Shown here: positions 5,688 through 12,593 of the stretch, piece after piece
How the letters are laid out: each line of letters opens with the position of its first letter
Position numbering within the stretch: the stretch's first letter is position 1
Source of the DNA: UBA12158 sp035562735
GTDB taxonomy: Bacteria > Patescibacteriota > Microgenomatia > UBA12405
DNA length: 15,895 bases
Assembly: GCA_035562735.1 (NCBI GenBank)
Contig: DATMWB010000027.1
Span: 1-15,895, forward strand
Direction: 5' to 3'
Translations under genes and position numbers: made by a program
The notes under the pieces: generated by a model
Told to the model about the DNA's origin: nothing
Seen by the model: only the letters and a program-made list of their open reading frames with translations
The model's database searches: none

Positions 5688-6629
5688 TCAAAACAGCAAA
5701 ATCACTCCACCCAGTAGAGCGTTTAATATCCCTAAAACTCCGCCAAATGCCGAAACCAACAATAGCTTTTCAGGCTCTATTCCAAGCTGTCCAAAAAATA
5801 TTAAAAATAAATTTTCTCTTGCCCCAAAACCTGCCCAAGAAATTGGCAAAACCAAAATCAAAGAAATTATTGGCATAAAGATAAACACTTCCAAAATCTT
5901 CAATCCGCCGCCCACAGCCAATGAAGTCAGCCAAGTCATCACCATCCAGATTGGCTCAGCAAACATCGAAATCAAAAAACAAATTAGGATTCTTTTTTTG
6001 TTGCCCTGCTTTAATAAATCAACAATTTCAAATAACTTATTTAAATACTTCGAAAACCATAAGTGCTTTGACAAAGAGATAATCTTTTCAAAATCTAAAC
6101 TAAAAACTAAAACATAAAAAACAACCAAAGAAAAAGTTAAGCCTAAAAACAACCAAAACAATATCTCAGGAAATTGATAATTCAACATTTTTCCCACAAT
6201 CAAAGCCACCATTGCCCCAAAAACAAAAGCACTAAAACCAATCACCCTGTCAATAAGAGCCGTCCCCACCAGCTTAAATTTTGAAATATGTGGATATTTT
6301 TTTAAAAGTGAAGTCCACTTAAGTAAATCTCCGCCTACTGAAGATGGGAAAAAAAGTGAATAAAAACAACCAGCATAAGTCGCCCGAGTAAATGACAATA
6401 CATCTTTTAAGGTCACTTTTTCAAAAACCAAGACGCTCCATCGTAGACCTCCAATTAGCATTGACATCGACATATAAGCCAAAAGTGCCACTACCATCCA
6501 CCAAGGAACTTGTTGAACTTCATTTAAAAGCTTTAAAATATCAACTTTTCTAAAAGCAATAAAAATTAATATTGCTGAAAAAAACAGCTGAAACAATTTT
6601 GAACCAAATATACTTTTTAAGATTTTCAT
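5688..6629 (-). CDS. Lysylphosphatidylglycerol synthase TM region / UPF0104 family membrane protein
   Basis: This is a 313-residue polytopic inner-membrane protein of the UPF0104/PF03706 family (flippase-like, relatives of the MprF membrane domain, AglD and YbhN). Hydrophobic segments lie near residues 12-27, 43-60, 125-147, 155-178, 214-236, 246-266 and 290-313. Conserved family motifs are FFPSSVGGDLLKW (93-105), DRVIGF (127-132) and LPISWAGFGARE (261-272). No aminoacyl-transfer domain is attached, so lysyl-lipid synthesis is unlikely. In glycan loci these proteins are usually annotated without a proven role, and lipid or lipid-sugar handling is inferred. It is divergent from the right-arm operon with 24 bases between starts. 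AAAGGA abuts the ATG directly, an unusually tight spacing for an SD. Confidence 0.85.
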   Translation of the reverse strand: MKILKSIFGSKLFQLFFSAILIFIAFRKVDILKLLNEVQQVPWWMVVALLAYMSMSMLIGGLRWSVLVFEKVTLKDVLSFTRATYAGCFYSLFFPSSVGGDLLKWTSLLKKYPHISKFKLVGTALIDRVIGFSAFVFGAMVALIVGKMLNYQFPEILFWLFLGLTFSLVVFYVLVFSLDFEKIISLSKHLWFSKYLNKLFEIVDLLKQGNKKRILICFLISMFAEPIWMVMTWLTSLAVGGGLKILEVFIFMPIISLILVLPISWAGFGARENLFLIFFGQLGIEPEKLLLVSAFGGVLGILNALLGGVILLF

Positions 6630-6641
6630 TCCTTTATGAAA

Positions 6642-6650
6642 TATACTATA
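6642..6650. promoter_or_regulatory. Near-symmetric bidirectional -10 element
   Basis: TATACTATA contains TATACT on the plus strand (6642-6647) and TATAGT on the minus strand (6650-6645). It lies between divergent start codons at 6629 and 6654. A plus-strand start would fall at or near the ATG at 6654, giving a leaderless mRNA. The minus-strand start would leave a leader of about 8 bases. No clear -35 is seen on either strand. Confidence 0.4.
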
Positions 6651-6653
6651 TCA

Positions 6654-7835
6654 ATGGCCCGCGTTTTACTAATAACTCATATTTTCCCTCCGGCCATCGA
6701 TGGCGGCTCAAAAGTTATCAGTAAAATGGGGGAGTATCTCAAAAAAAATGGTCATCAAGTTTTAGTGGTTACCAGCAATTGTCATTCAACTGATGATTTT
6801 GTCTCTACACACCATAATCAAATCCTTTCCCACAAAAATGAACAAAACATTATCCGTCTACCGGTAATCACCATATTTCACCGCCCCTTCAAACTATTAT
6901 CGAGATTTCTTCCTAACTTCAAAACATTTTCTAAAGGTCCGATTTTTTCTGGTTTCAAGTTTCTAGTTTCTAGTTTTAATTTTAAACCTGATTTTATTAT
7001 TGCCGGACCACTCCCAACCACCATAGTTCTATACGCCCGCTTAATCCGCTTTATTACTAAAACTCTGTTTAACCATTCTCCCAAATTAATAATCAATGCT
7101 TCCTTTCACCAAAATGATCATGATTTTCAAACACCAATTCTATTAAATACCCTAAAATCTGCTGATTTTATTTGGACCCTAACTGATTACGAAACAAATT
7201 ATTTTCACCGTCATCTCTCTATCCCAAAAAATAAATTGTTAAATCTTGGTAATGGTGTCGACAAATCTTTCCTCTCAACTTCTAAACTTCAAAACTATTT
7301 ATCTACTAATCTCTTATATATCGGCTCCTTTGCTGCTCACAAAAATATTTCTACGCTCATAAGTGCCTTTGCTCTTCTCCCCAACACATTCACCCTTAGT
7401 TTAGCCGGACAAAAAACCCTATTTTACCCCCAAATCAAAGCTCAAATAGAAAATCTTCCACCTTCTGTTTCCAAACGAATAAAACTAATATTTTCCTTTG
7501 ACAATTCAAAACTAAGTCAGTTGATTGATAACTGTCAACTTCTCATTTCCCCCTCAACTCAGGAAAGCTTTGGACTTGTTTTAATTGAAGCCATGGCTAG
7601 ATCAAAACCAGTCCTCGCCGCTGACATTCCTGCCTCAATTGAACTAATCAAAAAATCACAATCGGGCTTAATTTTTTCAAAAAAAGATCCCCATGATTTG
7701 AAAAAGAAAATTCTGCAAATTACCCAAAACAAAACTCTCCAAAAAAAGTTTTCTAGTTTAGGATTTAAATATGTATCCCAACGTTTTACTTGGGATAAGA
7801 TAGGAGCAAATCTATGCAAAAAATTGGATATCTAA
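6654..7835 (+). CDS. Family 4 glycosyltransferase (GT-B)
   Basis: This is a 393-residue retaining GT-B transferase. The N-terminal Rossmann domain begins MARVLLITHIFPPAIDGGSK, whose glycine-rich loop sits where GT4 enzymes bind the acceptor. The C-terminal domain has NLLYIGSFAAHKNISTL and LAGQK, then the E-x7-E donor site ESFGLVLIE with E304 and E312. The start at 6654 is preferred over the in-frame ATG at 6636 because family N termini begin at this strand; neither has an SD. The inter-domain linker (residues 206-222) is encoded by an octamer repeat array, and a 7-base tandem repeat encodes part of the N-terminal domain. It opens the plus-strand glycan operon and overlaps the DUF192 gene by 22 bases. 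The sugar donor is unknown. Confidence 0.9.
   Translation: MARVLLITHIFPPAIDGGSKVISKMGEYLKKNGHQVLVVTSNCHSTDDFVSTHHNQILSHKNEQNIIRLPVITIFHRPFKLLSRFLPNFKTFSKGPIFSGFKFLVSSFNFKPDFIIAGPLPTTIVLYARLIRFITKTLFNHSPKLIINASFHQNDHDFQTPILLNTLKSADFIWTLTDYETNYFHRHLSIPKNKLLNLGNGVDKSFLSTSKLQNYLSTNLLYIGSFAAHKNISTLISAFALLPNTFTLSLAGQKTLFYPQIKAQIENLPPSVSKRIKLIFSFDNSKLSQLIDNCQLLISPSTQESFGLVLIEAMARSKPVLAADIPASIELIKKSQSGLIFSKKDPHDLKKKILQITQNKTLQKKFSSLGFKYVSQRFTWDKIGANLCKKLDI
6952..6986 (+). repeat. Heptamer tandem repeat inside the GT4 gene
   Basis: Five 7-base units follow each other: GTTTCAA, GTTTCTA, GTTTCTA, GTTTTAA and TTTTAAA. They encode the FKFLVSSFNFK segment in the N-terminal domain just before a KPDFIIAG strand. 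The period differs from the octamer family. Confidence 0.6.
7271..7318 (+). repeat. Octamer-periodic repeat array C inside the GT4 gene
   Basis: Six 8-base units lie in register: CCTCTCAA, CTTCTAAA, CTTCAAAA, CTATTTAT, CTACTAAT and CTCTTATA. Units four and five are identical to units of array B, and TTATCTACTAATCT is shared exactly. The encoded peptide LSTSKLQNYLST is the linker between the two GT-B domains. Confidence 0.75.
7801..7806 (+). promoter_or_regulatory. Ribosome binding site of the DUF192 gene
   Basis: TAGGAG stands 7 bases before the ATG at 7814, inside the end of the GT4 gene. It supports that start and independent translation initiation. Confidence 0.6.
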
Positions 7836-8278
7836 TAATTTTGATTGCAATTGCCCTAATTGTTTATCTTAAATATCCCAGAAAAATTACCAAAACCATA
7901 AAACAAGAAATTGGCAATACTGTATTTTCTCTTGAAGTTGCCGACAATCTTTATCTTCATGGAAAAGGACTATCAGGTAGAAAAGAACTTTGCTCTGAGT
8001 GCGGCATGATTTTTGTATTTCCCTTTGAATCCTTCCAAAGTTTTTGGATGAAAGATACCCTCATTCCACTTGACATAATCTTTATTGATAAAAATGGCAA
8101 TATTACTGATATCTACACCGCTCTCCCAGAACCCTATAAGTCCGACTTAGAACTCTCATTTTACCAAAGCACCAAAGCCGTTAAATATGTTATCGAGCTA
8201 AACTCTGGTCAAGCCAATAAACTAAATCTAAAAAAAGGAGATAATATAAAAATAGATCTCAATTTTTATGCCACTTAA
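7814..8278 (+). CDS. DUF192 family protein, membrane-anchored
   Basis: This 154-residue protein has an N-terminal hydrophobic segment (residues 4-19) that is probably an anchor or uncleaved signal, followed by an extracytoplasmic DUF192 domain (PF02643). Domain marks are GLSGRKEL (52-59), CGMIFVFPF (63-71), FWMKDT (77-82), IPLDIIFID (84-92), the YQSTKAVKYVIELNSGQ stretch (117-133) and the final KKGDNIKI. The C60/C63 pair could form a disulfide. The domain's molecular role is not established. It overlaps the preceding GT4 by 22 bases and the following GT2 by 11 bases, so it belongs to the glycan operon transcriptionally. A role in glycan assembly is only suggested by position. Confidence 0.9.
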   Translation: MQKIGYLIILIAIALIVYLKYPRKITKTIKQEIGNTVFSLEVADNLYLHGKGLSGRKELCSECGMIFVFPFESFQSFWMKDTLIPLDIIFIDKNGNITDIYTALPEPYKSDLELSFYQSTKAVKYVIELNSGQANKLNLKKGDNIKIDLNFYAT

Positions 8279-9116
8279 AAAAAATATAAATATTTCTGTT
8301 GTTATTCCCAATTTCAACGGCGCCAAATATCTTTCTGAATGTCTTGTTCACCTTCATACCGCTATTCATAGTTGCCAGCAATCGAAATTTGAAATAATTC
8401 TTGTGGACAACGGCTCAAGTGATAATAGCTTAGAACTTTTTAACTACTCATCTACTCCTCTAGTTAACCACAGAACTATTAAACTAAAAACTAATACTGG
8501 TTTTGCCACTGCCGTAAATAAGGGCATACTAGCCGCCAAACATGAATATGTATGTCTTCTAAACAATGATGTCAATCTCGATAAAAATTTTTTTAAACTT
8601 ATTATCTCTTCCATAAAAAAACACCCAACCGTTGCCTGTTTTTGTGGCACTGTCCTTTCCAAAGATGGTTCAAAAATCGAATCCCAAGGAATTAGTTTTG
8701 ACTGGTCGGGCAAATGCATTCAAAATCACTTCTCAACTTCTCAACCACTTAACTACTCATCTAAACATGTTTGGGGTTCTAGTGGCGCCGCTGTAATTTA
8801 CAACAAAGATATTCTTTTAAAAATTGGATTGTACGACGAGCATTATTTTGCTTATATCGAAGATGTTGATGTTGCCTTTCGACTTAACAAAAATAATTAC
8901 AAAACTTTACTTATTCCCTCTGCCAAAGCCTTTCACCTCGGTGGAGCCACCAGCAATAAAATGGGCAACTTCAGAGCAAAACAAACGTTCAAAAATTGGA
9001 TATATTTTATAAAAAAGAATTATTCAACGACCGAACTATTGAAAAATTTACCTCAAATTATTGTGGAACGACTCCGCAATTTTTCATATTTGATAAAATC
9101 AACCATAAACAAATGA
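8268..9116 (+). CDS. Family 2 glycosyltransferase, rhamnosyltransferase-like (WbbL type)
   Basis: This is a 282-residue inverting GT-A transferase. It shows ISVVIPNFNGAKYL (residues 9-22), LVDNGSSDNS (45-54), TNTGFATAVNKG (75-86), and NND (99-101) as the metal-site triplet. A C-terminal catalytic block has WGSSGAAVIYNKDIL and the FAYIEDVDVAFRL motif (194-205). This form is common in WbbL/RfbF-like transferases that add rhamnose or similar sugars to lipid-linked chains; the actual sugar is unknown. Two stretches (57-72 and 155-167) are encoded by octamer repeat arrays and share the NYSS tetrapeptide. They may be loop insertions away from the catalytic site. Its stop overlaps the next GT4 start as ATGA. 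Confidence 0.9.
   Translation: MPLKKNINISVVIPNFNGAKYLSECLVHLHTAIHSCQQSKFEIILVDNGSSDNSLELFNYSSTPLVNHRTIKLKTNTGFATAVNKGILAAKHEYVCLLNNDVNLDKNFFKLIISSIKKHPTVACFCGTVLSKDGSKIESQGISFDWSGKCIQNHFSTSQPLNYSSKHVWGSSGAAVIYNKDILLKIGLYDEHYFAYIEDVDVAFRLNKNNYKTLLIPSAKAFHLGGATSNKMGNFRAKQTFKNWIYFIKKNYSTTELLKNLPQIIVERLRNFSYLIKSTINK
8436..8483 (+). repeat. Octamer-periodic repeat array D inside the GT2 gene
   Basis: Six 8-base units: CTTTTTAA, CTACTCAT, CTACTCCT, CTAGTTAA, CCACAGAA and CTATTAAA. TAACTACTCATCTA (8441-8454) recurs exactly at 8750-8763 in the same gene. TTAACTA and TAGTTAA (8440-8446 and 8461-8467) are inverted 7-base arms inside the array. Confidence 0.7.
8729..8768 (+). repeat. Octamer-periodic repeat array E inside the GT2 gene
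   Basis: Five 8-base units: CTTCTCAA twice, CCACTTAA, CTACTCAT and CTAAACAT. They encode the FSTSQPLNYSSK stretch, which resembles the STSKLQNYLST peptide encoded by array C in the GT4 gene. Confidence 0.7.
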
Positions 9117-10282
9117 TTATTGGCATAGATGTTTCCTCAACAGCCTACGGTACTGGAGTAAGCAATTACACCCTAAATCTTGTTCGACATCTTCTAAAAA
9201 ATGACAGGCAAAACACTTATAAATTGTTTTACTCCTCACTACGTCTGCCAATATCAAAAGAAATTACTGCACTAACAAAATATAAAAATGTTCAAATTTA
9301 TCAATCCCGCTTTCCCCAAACTCTTCTTTCCTTTCTCTGGAACAAACTCCATATTCTCCCTATTGAATTTTTCATCGGCCGCGCTGACATTTTTCACACC
9401 TCAGATTGGACCCAACCTCCCAGTATCAAAGCCAAAACCCTGACCACCGTCCACGATTTGACTCCTTTTTTATATCCAAAATGGCTCCATAAAAAAATCG
9501 TCACTACCCACCATCAAAAGATGTATTGGGCCTCAAGAAAATGTCACCATTTTATATGTGTATCTGAAAACACGAAAAATGATCTCTTAAAAATATTTCC
9601 TAAAATAAGTCCTTCAAAATGTAGTGTCATTTATGAAGCCGCCGAAGATAAATATGGGGAATTTTTAAAACTTTCAAAAGAAAAACAGTTTAAAAAAATT
9701 TCTAGCATTGAAAAACAATATGGTCTTGGTAAATACATTTTATCCCAAGGCACCCGTGAACCCAGAAAAAATCTCCCCAGTCTAATTGCCGCCTTCAATC
9801 TATATCGACAAAAATATCCAAAAAGTAGGATCGAACTTGCCATCACTGGAAAATATGGTTGGGGCAAGGATGTTCTTCATCTAAAAAATCCCTTTATAAA
9901 AATTCTTGGCTATATTCCTGAAAAAGATATGGTGAGTCTCCATGCTAAAGCTTTGTTTTTAGCCTATCCTTCACTCTATGAAGGCTTTGGACTACCCCTT
10001 ATAAAATCTATGAAAGTTGGTGTCCCAGTTCTAAGCAGCAATACTTCTTCCATGCCCGAAGTTGTGGGGGACTCTGGAATTCTTGTTGACCCTACTTCAA
10101 TAGATAGTATCTACCATGGAATACTAAAATTACTTTCTTCATCAAGCCTTAGACATCAACTTTCACAAAAATCGATAAAAGCTGCTTCAAAATTTTCTTG
10201 GGATATCACAGCCCAAAACACATTAGAATTGTATAAAAGTATCATAAATATTAATAATTCAATAACAATTCCCAAGGGTTAA
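9113..10282 (+). CDS. Family 4 glycosyltransferase with altered E-x7-E motif
   Basis: This 389-residue GT-B protein resembles mannosyltransferases of polysaccharide loci. It opens MIIGIDVSSTAYGTGVSNYT and has TTVHDLTPFLYP (111-122), FICVSENTKNDL (148-159) and a C-terminal domain with YILSQGTREPRKNLPSLIAAF (208-228). The donor region reads YEGFGLPLIKSM. E290 is present, but the second glutamate of E-x7-E is lysine (K298, codon 10004-10006). This may change donor use or reduce activity. The start at 9113 is chosen because it overlaps the GT2 stop (ATGA) and matches the family N terminus; an in-frame extension back to 8996 overlaps the GT2 gene and has no family resemblance. It is the first of two adjacent related GT4 genes. 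Confidence 0.9.
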   Translation: MIIGIDVSSTAYGTGVSNYTLNLVRHLLKNDRQNTYKLFYSSLRLPISKEITALTKYKNVQIYQSRFPQTLLSFLWNKLHILPIEFFIGRADIFHTSDWTQPPSIKAKTLTTVHDLTPFLYPKWLHKKIVTTHHQKMYWASRKCHHFICVSENTKNDLLKIFPKISPSKCSVIYEAAEDKYGEFLKLSKEKQFKKISSIEKQYGLGKYILSQGTREPRKNLPSLIAAFNLYRQKYPKSRIELAITGKYGWGKDVLHLKNPFIKILGYIPEKDMVSLHAKALFLAYPSLYEGFGLPLIKSMKVGVPVLSSNTSSMPEVVGDSGILVDPTSIDSIYHGILKLLSSSSLRHQLSQKSIKAASKFSWDITAQNTLELYKSIININNSITIPKG

Positions 10283-10297
10283 TTTTCCTTAATAATT

Positions 10298-11437
10298 ATG
10301 CAAAATACTCAAAATTTTCCCCCTGGGTTAAGTATTGGTATCGATGGTAATGAGGCCAATACCAAAATTCGAGTTGGAGTTGGCCAGTACGCCTACAACC
10401 TCTTAGTAGAGCTTCATCGACAAAATGTTAACAACAAATTTTGGATATATTTAAAAGAAAAACCTCTAGGAGATTTACCACCAGAAAATAAAAACTGGCA
10501 CTATATGGTTTTTGGCCCAAAAAAACTATGGACTAAAATTGCTCTACCCTTGCACCTATTTTTATTTTCCAAAAAAATCGATTTGTTTTACTCGCCAAGT
10601 CACTATTCACCTCTATTTTCTCCAGTTCCCACTATTCCCACTGTTCATGATATCGGCTATCTAAAATATCAGGACCAGTTTACAAAAAAAGACTTATATC
10701 AACTTATTAATTGGACCAAGTCCTCAATAGACAAAGCCCATCATATTGTTGCCGTTTCTCAATTTACTAAAAATGAGCTTATAAACACCTATCAAATACC
10801 TCCAGGAAAAATCTCAATTGTCTACAATGGTGTCGGTACCCCAAAACAAATTTCTCAAAAGGAAAAGAATCAAATATTAAAAAAATTTAATATCAAATCT
10901 CCATATTTTTTAGCCGTTGGTACCCTAAAACCAAACAAAAACTATCCCTTTTTAATCGATACTTTTTCAAAATTCCTAAAAAAAAGAGGGGATTCATTTC
11001 AGCTTGTCATTGCTGGAAAAAAGGGTTGGCTTTTTGATGAAATCGATACTGCCATCAAACAACTAAATCTAACAAATCAAGTTATTTTCACAGATTACAT
11101 CAGTGAAAAAGAGAAATGGGCTTTGTATCAAAATGCTATCTCTTTGGTGATCCCAAGTACTTATGAGGGATTTGGAATTCCTGCCATTGAAAGTCAAAAA
11201 GTCGCTACTCCAGTAATTGCCAGCGATATTCCTTCACTTAAAGAAGTTCTTGGCGATTCTGCCATCTATATAGACCCAGAGGATAGTTCCAGCTTACTCC
11301 TCGCCTTTGAAAAAATATTAAATTCTAAATACAAGGAATCTATTGTTAAAAACAGTCTTAAACAAGCCAATAAATTTACTTGGGAAAATTCTGCTAAAAA
11401 TCTCATCAACCTATTTCATCAAAAATTTATACATTAA
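10298..11437 (+). CDS. Family 4 glycosyltransferase, mannosyltransferase-like
   Basis: This is a 379-residue GT-B transferase that resembles its upstream neighbour in layout. The N-terminal domain has LSIGIDGNEANTKIRVGVGQY (residues 11-31), where the GVGQY segment corresponds to GVSNY in the neighbour. TIPTVHDIGYLKY (112-124), VAVSQFTKNELI (151-162) and YNGVG (176-180) follow. The C-terminal domain has FLAVGTLKPNKNYPFLI, VIAGKKGW and the intact donor motif EGFGIPAIE (E290, E298). It probably adds a hexose to the growing repeat unit. It starts 15 bases after the previous stop with no clear SD. The pair probably arose by an old duplication, with this copy retaining full catalytic residues. Confidence 0.9.
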   Translation: MQNTQNFPPGLSIGIDGNEANTKIRVGVGQYAYNLLVELHRQNVNNKFWIYLKEKPLGDLPPENKNWHYMVFGPKKLWTKIALPLHLFLFSKKIDLFYSPSHYSPLFSPVPTIPTVHDIGYLKYQDQFTKKDLYQLINWTKSSIDKAHHIVAVSQFTKNELINTYQIPPGKISIVYNGVGTPKQISQKEKNQILKKFNIKSPYFLAVGTLKPNKNYPFLIDTFSKFLKKRGDSFQLVIAGKKGWLFDEIDTAIKQLNLTNQVIFTDYISEKEKWALYQNAISLVIPSTYEGFGIPAIESQKVATPVIASDIPSLKEVLGDSAIYIDPEDSSSLLLAFEKILNSKYKESIVKNSLKQANKFTWENSAKNLINLFHQKFIH

Positions 11438-11439
11438 AA

Positions 11440-12048
11440 ATGTATAATTCACTTATGAACCAATATGTTGGTCAAAAAATTACCCCAAAAAATTTCTTCC
11501 CAAAGGTATTTAATCGTCTACTAACCATCCTTATTGAACTGGAATTATTACTTCTTAGAATTATTGCTTATATCCCCAGTCATACCATTAGAAAGTTTTT
11601 TTATATTCTCTCTGGAGTAAATATGCCCTTTGATTCAAACATTTATATGGGTGTAAATTTTTTCAAACCAAGTGGCATAAAAATTGGTCATGATTCTCTA
11701 ATTGGTTTTCGTTGTTTTCTTGATGGCCGAGCTCCTCTTAGTATTGGAAACCACACCAGTCTTGCCAGTGAAGTTATGATTTACAATGATGAACACGACA
11801 TAAATTCCCCTGATTTTGGCAATTCCTTTGGTCCTGTTACTATCGGCGACTATGTCTTTATCGGTCCTCGAGCTATTATTCTTCCTGGCATCACCATTGG
11901 TAAAGGAGCCATCGTTGCCGCTGGAGCTGTTGTTACTAAAAACATCCCTGATTTTGAAGTTTGGGGAGGTGTTCCCGCCAAAAAAATTTCCGACAGAAAA
12001 CTTACAAATCCTCAATACAAACTTGGTAGACCAATGCTTTTTCAATAA
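11440..12048 (+). CDS. Hexapeptide-repeat O-acetyltransferase (WcaF-like)
   Basis: This 202-residue left-handed beta-helix acyltransferase probably acetylates a sugar of the polysaccharide using acetyl-CoA. After an N-terminal helical region (residues 17-55), hexapeptide turns run from about residue 66 to 180: IKIGHDSLIGF, LSIGNHTSLAS, VTIGDYVFIGPRAIILPGITIGKGAIVAAGAVVTKNI. The catalytic histidine is probably H119 in NDEHDINSP, as in the WcaF/NodL/Maa group. The tail VWGGVPAKKI is typical of the family. The ATG at 11440 lies 2 bases after the previous stop. An in-frame ATG at 11455 lies 6 bases after a perfect TATAAT and could start a leaderless shorter product. Its stop overlaps the next ATG by one base. 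Confidence 0.92.
   Translation: MYNSLMNQYVGQKITPKNFFPKVFNRLLTILIELELLLLRIIAYIPSHTIRKFFYILSGVNMPFDSNIYMGVNFFKPSGIKIGHDSLIGFRCFLDGRAPLSIGNHTSLASEVMIYNDEHDINSPDFGNSFGPVTIGDYVFIGPRAIILPGITIGKGAIVAAGAVVTKNIPDFEVWGGVPAKKISDRKLTNPQYKLGRPMLFQ
11443..11448 (+). promoter_or_regulatory. Candidate internal -10 element
   Basis: A perfect TATAAT lies 6 bases before the in-frame ATG at 11455, so a transcript could begin exactly at that ATG. No -35 is apparent. It could be chance in AT-rich DNA. Confidence 0.25.
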
Positions 12049-12593
12049 TGGTAAATAAAATAAAAATAATCACTTTTGTCTTGTTTAATGCCTTTTCACT
12101 AACATATCTTCTTATCCCTACTCCTGTTTTAAAAGATTTACCCAGTAGTGCCAAATCAAACGAGCCTGGCGATACTATTCAATTAAAAAATGTCTCTGCA
12201 TATTACACCAACCTTTCTCGAACAGAAGTCATAAATTTTTATAAGTCTGTCTACACGAGTCCCATAATCGTTCGTTTAAACCACCCCCCAGAATTAAGTA
12301 AATCAATTATCAAAGATACAATTCAAAGCTATTATCTTGAAGAATTCTCTCTTCCTTTCAAGGAATCTTTGTATATAAACGGTTATGAATGGGAAAATGA
12401 TGTCTTTACCAAACCAGAAAAAAGAATCAAAAACAAACTTATCTATGAAGGCAAAGAATATCGAAGTAAAATTACTCTAAAAGTAATTCCAACCCCCATT
12501 CCTTTGCGTCTTTTATCATTTTTTGCCACTGAAATTGCCATTATCTTTGTGCTGAGCTTATACTTTAAATTTTTTAAAAAACATGCCCGCTAA
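12048..12593 (+). CDS. Unknown bitopic membrane protein
   Basis: This 181-residue protein matches no family I can name. It has an N-terminal hydrophobic helix (residues 5-24), a polar region of about 125 residues (30-155), a second hydrophobic helix (157-174) and a basic tail KFFKKHAR. This predicts two membrane passes with an extracytoplasmic middle domain. That domain contains LPSSAKSNEPGDTIQ, VSAYYTNLSRTEVINFYKSVY and a KITLKVIP strand just before the second helix. The YTNLSR..VI.FY pattern looks like a small folded sensor or binding module. It sits between an acetyltransferase and a GT2, overlapping the GT2 by 11 bases, so it is co-expressed with the glycan genes. A structural or partner role for the polymerase or a transferase is conceivable but unproven. 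Confidence 0.8.
   Translation: MVNKIKIITFVLFNAFSLTYLLIPTPVLKDLPSSAKSNEPGDTIQLKNVSAYYTNLSRTEVINFYKSVYTSPIIVRLNHPPELSKSIIKDTIQSYYLEEFSLPFKESLYINGYEWENDVFTKPEKRIKNKLIYEGKEYRSKITLKVIPTPIPLRLLSFFATEIAIIFVLSLYFKFFKKHAR

Noticed and set aside
8996..9112. N-terminal extension of the second GT4
   Set aside because: It lies within the GT2 gene in another frame, and the family N terminus MIIGIDVS begins at 9113 with an ATGA overlap.
10267..10284. Hairpin AATTCCC...GGGTTAATT at the end of the GT4 gene
   Set aside because: The stem is interrupted by a bulge and no clear U-run follows. The next gene starts 15 bases after the stop in the same orientation, so a terminator call is not supported.
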